Assembly (NCBI RefSeq): GCF_900090325.1
Contig: NZ_FMHW01000002.1
Location: 6,697,001-6,761,000 of the forward strand
From: Micromonospora pallida
GTDB lineage: Bacteria; Actinomycetota; Actinomycetes; Mycobacteriales; Micromonosporaceae
DNA length: 64,000 nucleotides
Reading direction: 5' to 3'
The position numbers and the translations under genes were made by a program. Numbering within the stretch: position 1 is the first letter of the stretch; each line of letters starts with the position of its first letter. Positions 17,934 to 26,370 of this stretch are shown piece after piece. The notes beneath the pieces were generated by a model. The model saw nothing but the letters and a program-made list of their open reading frames with translations. It was not told the origin of the DNA and ran no database searches.

Positions 17934-19378
17934 GCTGGACTGCCGGGCCGGACCCCGGCGCGCGGCCGGACCCGGCCGTGCTCGCCGCCGAGGCGGGCCG
18001 ACTGGTGGCCGGCGCGGAACGCCGGATCGCCATACCGCCGAGCGTGGCCCGGCAACACCTGCTCCGCGTCGTCCGGGATCTCTCCTTCGAGCTACGCACC
18101 GAGCAGCTCAGCCTGCTCGAGGCGGTACGCGGCTCGACGCTGGGCGGGGTCACCCTGTCCGCCGCCCGGGTGCCGGTGGTGCTGCGGATCGGCCTGGAAG
18201 CCGACGACACCGGCAGCCGGGTCACCGTCGTGCTCGCCGACCGCTGGTCCGGCAGGATGGGCCGGAACTGGGGCCTGACCTCCGTCTACGTGCAGCTCTT
18301 CGAGTCCGTCCTCGGGGCGGTCGACGGAGTGCTCGGCCGCCTCGATCCGGCCGGTGCCGCCGCCTTCCCTGGCTGGTGGCGACAGACCGGGCCCGGTGAC
18401 GTGGCGATCATGCAGAACGCGGCGAGCCTCGCCAACCGGGCCGGCGCCGTGCTCTCCCGGCAGGCGTCCCGCCTGCTCGACGGGGACTCCCCGACCCAGC
18501 GGCGGGCGGCGGTCAGCCGGGCCGGTACCGAGACGTTCGCCTTCGAGACGCCGCAGGCCGTCGCGGAGGTGCCGGCGGAGCTGGCCGACGGCATGCTGAT
18601 GGTCGGCGCGCTGATCGCCAGCCGCCCCGGCGACATGCCGCCGAACCTGGTGGCCCAGGTCCAGTCGCTGGTGTTCCGGGTCGAGGAACACCTCGCCTCG
18701 GCCGCCGCCCCGGGGGCGGTCCCGGTCGCCCGGTTCGCCGTCGAACCGGCGGACGTGCCGGTGGTTACCTTCCTGCACCAGCAGGCCCGGCTCCGGAGCA
18801 TGCTGCCGGTACGGAACCTGCGCACCTGCACCACCTGCCGGCTGGAGAAGGTGACCAACCCCGATCTGGAACGGATGCAGGAGCGGACCCGGCGTACCCG
18901 GGAACTGGCCACCGGCCTCAGCGCGGTGGTCACCCCGTACGTGCTGGCGGGCCGGCTGGCGCAGCTCAACGGTAAGGGGCCGAGCTTCGCCTGCCCACGC
19001 TGCCAGGGCATGGACGCCGACGAGACGGTGGTGACGTACTGCCAGCGGTGCGGCGACCGGCGGGCCGAGACGGCCCTGCGCACCTGCGCGAAGTGCCGGT
19101 TCGACTTCCGTGGCCTGCTCGCCGGTGAGCAACTCTGGCAACCCCGCCGGACGGCCCCGCCCAGCCCGAACCCGCCCCCGGCCGTCCTGCCACCGTCCCC
19201 GACCGATCCGCCGCTTCCGGCCGCGGCTCCCGTCCCAGCCCTCGCCGGCCCACCGCCATTGCCCACCCCGCCGCTGCCGCTGCCCGTTCCACCGGCCGTG
19301 CCGGCGCCGGCGGTGACGCGGCCGGTGGACCCGGAGGCGGAACAGTGGCCCCGCCCACCGGGCTATCAGCCCGCCTAG
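17930..19378 (+). CDS. Unknown protein with C-terminal zinc ribbons and proline-rich tail
   Basis: A 482-residue protein of no family I can name. Residues 1-290 are mixed alpha/beta with no export signal. Residues about 300-400 hold paired cysteine motifs (CTTCRLEK, CPRCQGM, CQRCGDRR, CAKCRFDF), which should bind one or two zinc ions. The last 80 residues are Pro/Ala-rich and probably disordered. The ATG overlaps the preceding stop (ATGA), tying it to the acidic protein upstream. The pair may form a complex; zinc ribbons of this sort bind nucleic acid or proteins. Confidence 0.8.
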   Translation: MSWTAGPDPGARPDPAVLAAEAGRLVAGAERRIAIPPSVARQHLLRVVRDLSFELRTEQLSLLEAVRGSTLGGVTLSAARVPVVLRIGLEADDTGSRVTVVLADRWSGRMGRNWGLTSVYVQLFESVLGAVDGVLGRLDPAGAAAFPGWWRQTGPGDVAIMQNAASLANRAGAVLSRQASRLLDGDSPTQRRAAVSRAGTETFAFETPQAVAEVPAELADGMLMVGALIASRPGDMPPNLVAQVQSLVFRVEEHLASAAAPGAVPVARFAVEPADVPVVTFLHQQARLRSMLPVRNLRTCTTCRLEKVTNPDLERMQERTRRTRELATGLSAVVTPYVLAGRLAQLNGKGPSFACPRCQGMDADETVVTYCQRCGDRRAETALRTCAKCRFDFRGLLAGEQLWQPRRTAPPSPNPPPAVLPPSPTDPPLPAAAPVPALAGPPPLPTPPLPLPVPPAVPAPAVTRPVDPEAEQWPRPPGYQPA

Positions 19379-19420
19379 AGCGGTCTGGTGGTGACGGGCC
19401 AGCGGGACAGCGGCACCGGG

Positions 19421-20146
19421 TCAGTCGAAGAAGCGGGCCAGGTGGGACGGTTCCGGTCCCGGGGCGTCGGCGTCGAGCGGCGTCAGGTCGGCGAAGATCG
19501 ACGCCCCGTCGCAGCCGGCGTGCAGCGGGTACCAGCGCGGTGTGCCGGGTGGGCGTTGCCCGCAGACCCCCTTGATCGTCTGTACGTCGAGCAGCCGTAC
19601 GTGGGTCGGGTCGGCGACCGCGTTCACGTGCCGCCACCAGGGACTCATCACGTGCAGGACACCGCCGGGCCGGAGCACCCGGTGGCACTCGTCCACCAGC
19701 GGCAGGAAGTCGAGCAGGTGTTCGAGGATGTGCACCGCGAAGAGGACGTCGACCGAGTCGTCGGCAAGTGGCAGTGCCCCGGACAGGTCCGCCACCGCGT
19801 CCACGCCCGGGGCGGGAAAGATGTCCAGCCCGAGGTTGCCCGGGTACTGCTTGGTGCCACCACAGCCCAGGTCGACGACAACCGGCGCCCGGCCGGCGAC
19901 GACGACCCGCGACCAGACCCCGAACACCCCGGCCAGCCGGCCGACCCGGTCGCGGACCAGCCGCAGGTCCGCCGCCGAGGGCACCTCACCGGTCAGGTGC
20001 GCCACCCCCCGGTCGAACCGTACGTCGACCGCCAGGTCGCGCAGCCGGTCGTCGTGCCGGGCCTGGTCCGTCCACGCCTGGGTGAGGAAGACGTCGATCG
20101 CCCTCAGCCGCTCGGCCGAGGGCGGTGCCTGCGCCAACGCGACCAT
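19421..20146 (-). CDS. BON-like domain fused to SAM-dependent methyltransferase
   Basis: A 241-residue protein. Residues about 15-85 resemble a BON domain (VDVRFDRGVAHLTGEV, DLRLVRDRVGRLAGVFGV). Residues 90-241 are a class I methyltransferase with motif I VVDLGCGGTKQYPGNLGLDI, a post-I acidic residue and motif IV DVLFAVHILEHLLDF. The layout of the second half resembles methyltransferase type 11 proteins of cell-surface glycan clusters. Substrate unknown. I chose ATG 20146 because GGGAGGTGG lies six bases before it; a longer start at 20191 lacks this. Confidence 0.82.
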   Translation of the reverse strand: MVALAQAPPSAERLRAIDVFLTQAWTDQARHDDRLRDLAVDVRFDRGVAHLTGEVPSAADLRLVRDRVGRLAGVFGVWSRVVVAGRAPVVVDLGCGGTKQYPGNLGLDIFPAPGVDAVADLSGALPLADDSVDVLFAVHILEHLLDFLPLVDECHRVLRPGGVLHVMSPWWRHVNAVADPTHVRLLDVQTIKGVCGQRPPGTPRWYPLHAGCDGASIFADLTPLDADAPGPEPSHLARFFD

Positions 20147-20242
20147 GCGGGCCACCTCCCGCCGCCCGTTACCCGCATCCGCGCACGTCATGCACGCCTT
20201 GCAGAACGGTCCGGTGACGCCCGGTCAGCCGGTGCTACGGCG

Positions 20243-20563
20243 TCAGCCGGTGACGCTGCGTCGGCCGCCACGGCCGACTCCGCGTACCGCCCGCTGCCGG
20301 GGCGCGAGCTGCGCCTTCGGACGTTTGAGGTGGTAGCGGTGCAGTTCGTGGTTGCCGGGCAGCGACGGGTCCTCGCTCATCGCCACCAGCTCCCAGCCCT
20401 GGTCGCCGGCCCGGTTCAGGTGGGCCAGCGCGGTGTCGCCGTACGGCGTGACGTCGAGCATGGTGCCGTCCGGGCCGTACCAGTGGAAGGTGATCTCCCA
20501 ACCGATGTCGTCGCTGGACGCCTGCCGGCGGCGCACCAGCAGCGCGTACTCCCACCTCAGCAT
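20243..20563 (-). CDS. Small conserved protein, DUF4177/DUF5703-like
   Basis: A 106-residue protein beginning MLRWEYALLVRRRQ. Its central part (ALAHLNRAGDQGWELVAMSE) is typical of short DUF4177/DUF5703-type proteins, in which a beta-rich body is followed by one helix. The C-terminal 25 residues are basic. No function is known. It lies between the ABC-F gene upstream and the methyltransferase downstream on the same strand, with gaps of 38 and 96 bases. Confidence 0.72.
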   Translation of the reverse strand: MLRWEYALLVRRRQASSDDIGWEITFHWYGPDGTMLDVTPYGDTALAHLNRAGDQGWELVAMSEDPSLPGNHELHRYHLKRPKAQLAPRQRAVRGVGRGGRRSVTG

Positions 20564-20601
20564 GTATCGATTGTGACCTGCCGGTAGCCGGTCCGCACGG
20601 A

Positions 20602-22239
20602 TCAGAGTTCGGCGATCCGTCCGCCGTTGACGTGCAGCCGCCGGTTGGTCTCGATCGCCGCCAGCATCCGTCGGTCGTGGGTGACCAGCAGCAGCGTGCC
20701 GGGGTAGCCCGCCAACGCCGACTCCAACTGCTCGATGGCGGGCAGGTCGAGGTGGTTGGTCGGCTCGTCCAGCACCAGCAGGTTCACCCCGCGCCCCTGC
20801 AACAACGCCAGCGCCGCCCGGGTCCGCTCACCGGGGGAGAGGGTCGCCGCCGGCCGCAACACGTGGTCGGCGCGCAGGCCGAACTTGGCCAGCAGGGTCC
20901 GCGCGTCGGCCGGCGACATCTCCGGTACGGCGGCCCGGAAGGCGTCCAACAGCGGCTCGTCGCCGACGAAGAGCCCCCGGGCCTGGTCGACCTCACCGAC
21001 CACCACGCCCGGCCCGAGCGAGGCGTGCCCGGACTCCAGCGGCACCCGACCGAGCAGCGCCGCGAGCAGGGTCGACTTGCCCGACCCGTTCGCCCCGGTC
21101 ACCGCCACCCGGTCGGCCCAGTCGATCTGAAGGGTCACCGGGCCGAGGGTGAAACTGCCTCGGCGTACCACTGCCTCGCGGAGCGCGGCCACGACGGCGC
21201 CGGCGCGCGGCGCGGCGGCGATCTCCATCCGCAGCTCCCACTCCTTGCGTGGCTCCTCGACCACGTCCAGCCGTTCGATCAACCGCTCGGTCTGCCGGGC
21301 CTTGGCCGCCTGCTTCTCGCTGGTCTGGCCCCGGAAGTGCTTGACGTTCTTGTCCGGGTCGGTGGCCTTGCGCCGGGCGTTCCGGACACCCTTCTCCATC
21401 CAGGCCCGCTGGGTCCGGGCCCGCTCCTCCAGCCCGGCGCGGGTGTCGGCGTACTCCTCGTACTCGGCGCGGGCGTGCCGGCGGGCCACCTCACGTTCCT
21501 CCAGGTACGCGGCGTAGCCACCGCCGAAGTGGTTGACCTGCTGCTGGTGCAGGTCCAGCTCCAGGATCCGGGTGACCGTGCGGGTCAGGAACTCGCGGTC
21601 GTGGCTGACCAGCACCGTGCCGGCCCGTAGCCCGGTGACGAACTCCTCCAGCTTCGCCAGCCCGGCCAGGTCGAGGTCGTTTGTCGGCTCGTCGAGCAGG
21701 AAGACGTCATACCGGCTGAGCAGCAGCGAGGCCAGCCCGGCGCGGGCCGCCTGCCCACCGGAGAGCCCGGTCATCGGGTGGTCCAGGCCGACACCGAGCC
21801 CCAGCTCGGCGGCCACCTGCTCGGCGCGTTCGGCCAGGTCCGCGCCGCCGAGGGCGAGCCAGCGCTCCAGCGCCTCGGCGTACGCGTCGTCCGCGCCGGC
21901 CGCCCCGGCGGTGAGCGCCTCGGTGGCGGCGTCCAGCGCGGCCTGCGCGGCCGTGACGCCCGTCCGGCGGGCCAGGAAGTCGCGGACCGACTCGCCGGGG
22001 CGACGTTCCGGCTCCTGCGGCAGGTGCCCGACGTTCGCGGTGGGCGGGCTCAGCGTGACGCCACCGGCCTCCACCGGGAGCAGCCCGGCGAGGGTACGCA
22101 GCAGCGTCGACTTGCCGGCGCCGTTCGGCCCGACCAGGCCGACCACGTCACCGGGGGCCACCACCAGGTCGAGCCCGGCGAAGAGAAGCCGGTCGCCGTG
22201 GCCGGCGGAGAGGTCCTTGACGATCATCGTGGCGCTCAT
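20602..22239 (-). CDS. ABC-F family ribosome-associated ATPase
   Basis: A 545-residue cytosolic protein with two ABC cassettes and no membrane segment. Cassette 1 shows Walker A GLVGPNGAGKST, signature LSGGQAARAG and Walker B VFLLDEPTNDLDL. Cassette 2 shows AVTGANGSGKST, LSPGERTRAALALL and LLVLDEPTNHLDL. The charged linker between them (about 240-320) matches the ABC-F interdomain arm that reaches the ribosomal P-site region. Members act as translation factors or protect ribosomes from antibiotics; sequence alone does not say which. ATG 22239 is preferred over the upstream 22269 because it begins at the conserved domain. Confidence 0.92.
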   Translation of the reverse strand: MSATMIVKDLSAGHGDRLLFAGLDLVVAPGDVVGLVGPNGAGKSTLLRTLAGLLPVEAGGVTLSPPTANVGHLPQEPERRPGESVRDFLARRTGVTAAQAALDAATEALTAGAAGADDAYAEALERWLALGGADLAERAEQVAAELGLGVGLDHPMTGLSGGQAARAGLASLLLSRYDVFLLDEPTNDLDLAGLAKLEEFVTGLRAGTVLVSHDREFLTRTVTRILELDLHQQQVNHFGGGYAAYLEEREVARRHARAEYEEYADTRAGLEERARTQRAWMEKGVRNARRKATDPDKNVKHFRGQTSEKQAAKARQTERLIERLDVVEEPRKEWELRMEIAAAPRAGAVVAALREAVVRRGSFTLGPVTLQIDWADRVAVTGANGSGKSTLLAALLGRVPLESGHASLGPGVVVGEVDQARGLFVGDEPLLDAFRAAVPEMSPADARTLLAKFGLRADHVLRPAATLSPGERTRAALALLQGRGVNLLVLDEPTNHLDLPAIEQLESALAGYPGTLLLVTHDRRMLAAIETNRRLHVNGGRIAEL

Positions 22240-22302
22240 CAGAAGCCGAAGCCTAGCCGTCCGGGCCACCGCGGGCCGAACGGATTAGGCAGACTGTCGG
22301 CC

Positions 22303-23082
22303 GTGGTGACCACGTTGGCGATCGACTGCGGTGGCGGCGGCATCAAGGCGACGGTGCTCGACGAGGCGGGGACGATGCGGGCCCGACCGATGCGGGTGCC
22401 CACCCCGTACCCGCTGCCGCCGAGCCTCTTCGTCAAGACGCTGCTGGACCTCGCCGGGCAGCTGCCGACCGCCGACCGGCTGACCGTGGGCATGCCCGGC
22501 ATGCTCCGGCACGGAGTGGTGGTGGCCACCCCGCACTACGTCACCCGGTCCGGGCCCCGCTCCCGGGTCGACCCGGAACTGCTCGCCGAGTGGTCCGGGT
22601 ACGACGTGCGTACCGCGCTCGCCGACGCCTTCGGGGTGCCGGCGCTGGTGCTGAACGACGCCGAGGTGCACGGTGCCGGTGTGGTCGCCGGCAGCGGCTG
22701 CGAGCTGGTGCTGACTCTCGGCACCGGGCTTGGCTGCGCCCTCTTCGACGGCGGGGTGCTCGCCCCGCACCTGGAACTGTCCCAGGCCCCGGTGCGCTGG
22801 GGGATGACCTACGACACCTACGTCGGCGAGCCGGAGCGCCGCCGGTTGGGCGACGGCTTCTGGTCCCGACGGGTTCGGCAGGTGGTGGACGGGCTGCGGC
22901 CGGTGTTCCGCTGGGACCGGATCTACCTGGGCGGCGGCAACTCCCGACTGATCCGGCCGGAGCAGCTCGCGCGGATGGGCGAGGACGTGGTGGTCGTTCC
23001 GAACACCGCCGCCCTGGTCGGTGGGGTCCGGGCCTGGCAGCTCACCCCGCCGGCTTCCGTCGACCGGCGTCCGGCCGGCTGA
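22303..23082 (+). CDS. ROK-family sugar kinase, polyphosphate-glucokinase-like
   Basis: A 259-residue actin-fold kinase. The phosphate-1 motif is IDCGGGGIKATVLD, the catalytic-Asp region is VLNDAEVHGAG and phosphate-2 is LTLGTGLGCALFDGG. The adenosine motif is near RIYLGGGNSRLI. The Cys-rich zinc motif of true ROK repressors and glucokinases is absent, and the length and layout resemble polyphosphate glucokinase. Donor and sugar are not proven. The start is GTG 22303 (a second GTG follows at once), 63 bases from the divergent ABC-F gene. Confidence 0.85.
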   Translation: MVTTLAIDCGGGGIKATVLDEAGTMRARPMRVPTPYPLPPSLFVKTLLDLAGQLPTADRLTVGMPGMLRHGVVVATPHYVTRSGPRSRVDPELLAEWSGYDVRTALADAFGVPALVLNDAEVHGAGVVAGSGCELVLTLGTGLGCALFDGGVLAPHLELSQAPVRWGMTYDTYVGEPERRRLGDGFWSRRVRQVVDGLRPVFRWDRIYLGGGNSRLIRPEQLARMGEDVVVVPNTAALVGGVRAWQLTPPASVDRRPAG

Positions 23083-23170
23083 CCGGGGACGGGAACACTA
23101 GCTTCCCACACGGTGTTTGTGTCAGCGTCGGAAGAAGAACCGGGCGGCACGACACGAGGGGGTGGGTTCG

Positions 23171-23539
23171 ATGGACCTTCTGGAGGAGTACCGACGGGCG
23201 GCCATGTTCTTCGAGGCCGGAGACCCGACCGGAGCCGTACGACTGCTGGAGCCGATCGTGGCGGCCGAGCCGGGCAATGCCTCGGTGCGGCAGTTGCTGG
23301 CCCGCGCGTACTTCCAGACGGCGCAGCTCGGCCGGGCCGAGGAGCAGCTCCGGGTGCTGGTCGACCAGGACCCGAGCGACCACTACGCGCACCACGTGCT
23401 GGGCCGGACGCTGGAGCGGCTGAACCGACCGGCGGACGCGCTGCGGTACCTGCGCATCGCCGCCGCGATGAACTCGGCCAACGACGAGTACCGCAAGGCC
23501 CTGCAACGGGTCGAGACGCGGGTCGGCGGCACCCGCTGA
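23171..23539 (+). CDS. Tetratricopeptide repeat protein
   Basis: A 122-residue soluble protein that is almost entirely TPR. Three helical hairpins are visible: RRAAMFFEAGDPTGAVRLLE, ARAYFQTAQLGRAEEQLRVL and HHVLGRTLERLNRPADALRY. Such proteins act as protein-binding scaffolds; the partner is unknown. ATG 23171 begins the first repeat; a longer reading from 23117 lacks a ribosome-binding site and is basic, unlike the rest. A very strong hairpin lies directly after the stop. Confidence 0.85.
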   Translation: MDLLEEYRRAAMFFEAGDPTGAVRLLEPIVAAEPGNASVRQLLARAYFQTAQLGRAEEQLRVLVDQDPSDHYAHHVLGRTLERLNRPADALRYLRIAAAMNSANDEYRKALQRVETRVGGTR

Positions 23540-23542
23540 CGA

Positions 23543-23592
23543 ACGGGGTCGGCGGCCTTCCGGTGCGGCTACCGGGAGGCCGCCGACCCCGT
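23543..23592. terminator. Long perfect hairpin after the TPR gene
   Basis: Arms 23543-23558 and 23577-23592 pair perfectly over 16 bases. An inner stem (23560-23564 with 23571-23575) extends it to about 22 pairs around a six-base loop. It begins four bases after the TPR stop codon, so it is very likely its intrinsic terminator. Confidence 0.8.
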
Positions 23593-23713
23593 CAGGCGAC
23601 CCCCGCCGACCTACCATTGCCGGCATGGGAGCCGAGCTGCCGGTCGGTGCCCGCACCGCAGTCACGCGGGGCATCCGGCCGGCGGGCGGCACGACACTCG
23701 ACCGGGGCGTGGC

Positions 23714-23968
23714 ATGAAACTGAAGCTGGACCTGCACGACATCTTCAACCGGGGCCACGACATCGACCGCGCCCTGCGCGGGATCATGGACGAGGCGGTG
23801 GCGAAGAAGGCCACCCTGGTCGAGATCATCCCGGGCAAGGGCTCCGGCCAGCTCAAGAAGCGGGTGCTGCGGTTCCTCGACCAGAAGGACGTCAAGCAGC
23901 TCTACCACCGGGTCGAGAAGGACTCCAAGAACTTCGGCCGCCTCTTCGTCCACTTCCGCTGGAAGTAG
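23714..23968 (+). CDS. Small Smr-domain protein
   Basis: An 84-residue protein that is a single Smr (MutS2-type) domain. It has the LDLH motif at the start (MKLKLDLHDIFNRG) and the GKGSGQLKKRVLRFL segment in place of the canonical HGxGxG loop. Smr domains bind and often cut nucleic acid. The second motif here reads IPGKGSG, lacking the usual histidine. The gene is isolated, with the upstream terminator hairpin and the STAND operon converging from the other side. Confidence 0.85.
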   Translation: MKLKLDLHDIFNRGHDIDRALRGIMDEAVAKKATLVEIIPGKGSGQLKKRVLRFLDQKDVKQLYHRVEKDSKNFGRLFVHFRWK

Positions 23969-24051
23969 TCATTTGATCGACTACCTCCCCCCGCTAGATC
24001 AATGCCGGGTCACACAGCCCGCATTTCTGGGTTCCATGCCGCCGCTGATGC

Positions 24052-26370
24052 TTACCCTCGTCGCGACGCGACGGCAGCTTGTAGGCGGTTGTAGACGATC
24101 CGTGTTTGTGGGTGGTCGGTGCCCAGCACCCGCTGACAGCCGGTGAGGGTCTGCTTGAGCAGGAGAATCGCCCGCTCCAGGCTTCCGGCTGACCAGTAGG
24201 CGCCGGCAAGGTTGTTCACCGAGAGCAGCGTATCCGGGTGGTTGTCGCCAAGCACCTTCCGCCGGTCGGTGAGAACCTGTTCGTACAACGGGATCGCCCG
24301 TTTCAAATTTCCGGCCGACTTGTAGGCGTAGGCAAGGTTGTTCGCAAAGATCAAGGTCTCTGGGTGCCTGGGGCCGAATAACCGTCGACCGTCGGTGAGG
24401 ACCTGCTTGAGTAGCGAGATCGCCTGCGGAAGGTTTCCAACCAGATGGTAGGTGTTGGCGAGGCCATTCCGGAAGGTCAGCATCTGCGGGTGGTCGGTGT
24501 CGAGCGTCCGCTGACCGGCGGCGATGGCCTGGTCGTACAGCGAGATCGCCTGCTTCAGGTCCCCGGCCGCCTGGTAGGCGCCGGCAAGGTTGTTCACCGA
24601 GCCCAACGTGTCTGGGTGGTCGTCGCCGAGTGTCCGCCGACATTCGGTGATGACTTGTTTGTACAGCGGGATCGCCCGTTTCAGGTTCCCGACCGCTTGG
24701 TAGGCGCCGGCAAGGTTGTTCATCGAGGACAGTGTCTCGGGGGCGTCGTCGCCGAGTGTCCGCCGACATTCGGTGATGACTTGTTTGTACAGCGGGATCG
24801 CCCGTTTCAGGTCTCCGACCGCTTGGTAGGCGGTGGCGAGGTTGTTCATCGAGGACAGTGTCTCGGGGGCGTCGTCGCCGAGTGTCCGCCGATAGTCGGT
24901 GAGGGCCTGCCCGAAATAGGCGATGGCCTGGGACAGGTTTCCCTGGCCCTCAAGGAACATCCCGGCCGAGTTGAGTAGACACGCCTGTGCTGCGCGGTCG
25001 GCGTCGGTGGCATGCGGCCTGGTGTGGGTGACCAGGGCGTCGATGTGGTGTGTCAGGGCGTGCCATGTCGGCCAGGTGGTGGGGGCACGCCAGTCGTCGG
25101 GTAGTGCGGCGATCAAGCCAATGGCGGCCGCGACTCGGGCGGTGGTGATGTCGTCGGGTTGGCGGTGTGTGTTGTCGGGGTCTGGGGTGCGGGCGACGGC
25201 TTGGACGAGTCGGTGCACGGTCACGGCTTGGGTGGTGGGGTCGATGGTGAGCATGTTGTAGGCGGCCAGTCGGCCGATCGCCCGCACCACCGCCGGCTCC
25301 ACGTCGCCGAGACGGTGCCACAGGCTGCGGGGGATGGCTTCCGGTGCGTACCAGGCCAGGGTCCGTAGCAGGTGGCCGGGTAGGGGGTCGTCGGCGAGGG
25401 CGTCGAGGGTGACCTGCCAGACCCGGGCGACCGTTCGTTCGGCGGCGCGGCCTTCTTCACCGTCGCGGTACATCTGGGCGGGATACTCGGCGAGAAGCCG
25501 GAGGTAGTCGGCGGCGGTGACACCGGTTTGGGCCAGGTAGGCGCCAGCCTGTTCCACTGCCAGCGGCAGGCAGCCCAGCTCGGTACACACGGCGGCGGCG
25601 TCGACGGGGTCGATGACGGCGCCGGAGCGAGACACGATTCCGGTCAGTAGGTCGACTGCCTGGTGTGGTTCGAGGACATCCAGGCGTAGCGGGGTCACGA
25701 TGTCGGGCCAGCCGGTGGCGCGGCGGCTGGTCACCAGTATTCGACCTCGGGGTAGCCGGGCCAACAGGCCGGTGATGTGGCCGGGATCGGTGACGTTGTC
25801 GAGGATGAGCAGCCAACCGTCGTGGTAGGCCAGCCACTGCACGGCCCACTCCCGCAAGGTTGGTGCCGGCATCGCCGCGCCGAGACTCGGCCGCAGCGCG
25901 GCGGCCAGGGCGGCCAGTCCGGCGTCGAGGGCGGCGGGACTGTCGGCGGTGATCCACCAGATCGGCCGGTGGCCGTCGCGATGCGTGTGCGCCCACTGGG
26001 CCACCAGGGTGCTCTTGCCGATACCGCCAAGCCCGTGGACGGCCTGCACGACCACCACACCAGGATCCTCAACCGCCGTATCCAGCCGGCCCAGCGCGTC
26101 CTCGCGACCCACGAACAGCCGCAGCCGCATCGGCAGGTTGACCAGCCCGGCCGGTGCCGGCACCGCCTCCGGCGCGACCAGCGCCTCTGCGGGTAACACC
26201 GTGATGTGCTGGGTGTTGGTCGCATGGTCACCCGTGGAGGCGATACCAGGGATGCTGCCAGCTGTGATCGCGCCCGCCCCGCCCAGCGCGGCGGAATCAC
26301 TCGCGGGTGCTGGCGCCGCGGGATCAGTGTGCGCGGGCACCGACCGTCCGCGTCGAGACCATCGGCTCAC
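24052..26370 (-). CDS. STAND NTPase: NB-ARC-like ATPase with TPR array
   Basis: A 772-residue protein. Residues 1-75 carry no recognisable effector domain but include GIASTGDHATNTQ at 42-54. Residues about 80-330 are an NB-ARC-type ATPase with VGRE at 87-90, Walker A GLGGIGKST at 113-121 and Walker B WLLILDNVTD. A winged-helix-like part (about 330-440) follows. Residues about 480-760 hold seven 42-residue TPR units ending in NNLAGAYQAVGNLKRAIPLY-type helices; adjacent units are nearly identical at DNA level with a 126-base period. STAND proteins sense a ligand with the repeats and oligomerise to trigger an effector. It starts at GTG 26370, overlapping the previous stop by four bases. Locally lower GC suggests acquisition. 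Confidence 0.9.
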   Translation of the reverse strand: MSRWSRRGRSVPAHTDPAAPAPASDSAALGGAGAITAGSIPGIASTGDHATNTQHITVLPAEALVAPEAVPAPAGLVNLPMRLRLFVGREDALGRLDTAVEDPGVVVVQAVHGLGGIGKSTLVAQWAHTHRDGHRPIWWITADSPAALDAGLAALAAALRPSLGAAMPAPTLREWAVQWLAYHDGWLLILDNVTDPGHITGLLARLPRGRILVTSRRATGWPDIVTPLRLDVLEPHQAVDLLTGIVSRSGAVIDPVDAAAVCTELGCLPLAVEQAGAYLAQTGVTAADYLRLLAEYPAQMYRDGEEGRAAERTVARVWQVTLDALADDPLPGHLLRTLAWYAPEAIPRSLWHRLGDVEPAVVRAIGRLAAYNMLTIDPTTQAVTVHRLVQAVARTPDPDNTHRQPDDITTARVAAAIGLIAALPDDWRAPTTWPTWHALTHHIDALVTHTRPHATDADRAAQACLLNSAGMFLEGQGNLSQAIAYFGQALTDYRRTLGDDAPETLSSMNNLATAYQAVGDLKRAIPLYKQVITECRRTLGDDAPETLSSMNNLAGAYQAVGNLKRAIPLYKQVITECRRTLGDDHPDTLGSVNNLAGAYQAAGDLKQAISLYDQAIAAGQRTLDTDHPQMLTFRNGLANTYHLVGNLPQAISLLKQVLTDGRRLFGPRHPETLIFANNLAYAYKSAGNLKRAIPLYEQVLTDRRKVLGDNHPDTLLSVNNLAGAYWSAGSLERAILLLKQTLTGCQRVLGTDHPQTRIVYNRLQAAVASRRG
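24621..24872. repeat. Near-identical 126-bp coding repeats in the TPR array
   Basis: The segment CGTCGCCGAGTGTCCGCCGA recurs at 24621, 24747 and 24873, exactly 126 bases apart. The units 24621-24746 and 24747-24872 differ at only a few bases. They encode successive 42-residue TPR units of the STAND protein. Such similarity suggests recent duplication or ongoing gene conversion. Confidence 0.88.

Noticed and set aside
20602..22239. ABC-F protein as a dedicated antibiotic-resistance gene
   Set aside because: No biosynthetic genes lie nearby, and many ABC-F proteins are housekeeping translation factors.
24121..24998. 126-base periodic repeat considered as a CRISPR-like array
   Set aside because: The period is a multiple of three, the units are coding and translate to 42-residue TPRs with no alternating variable spacers.
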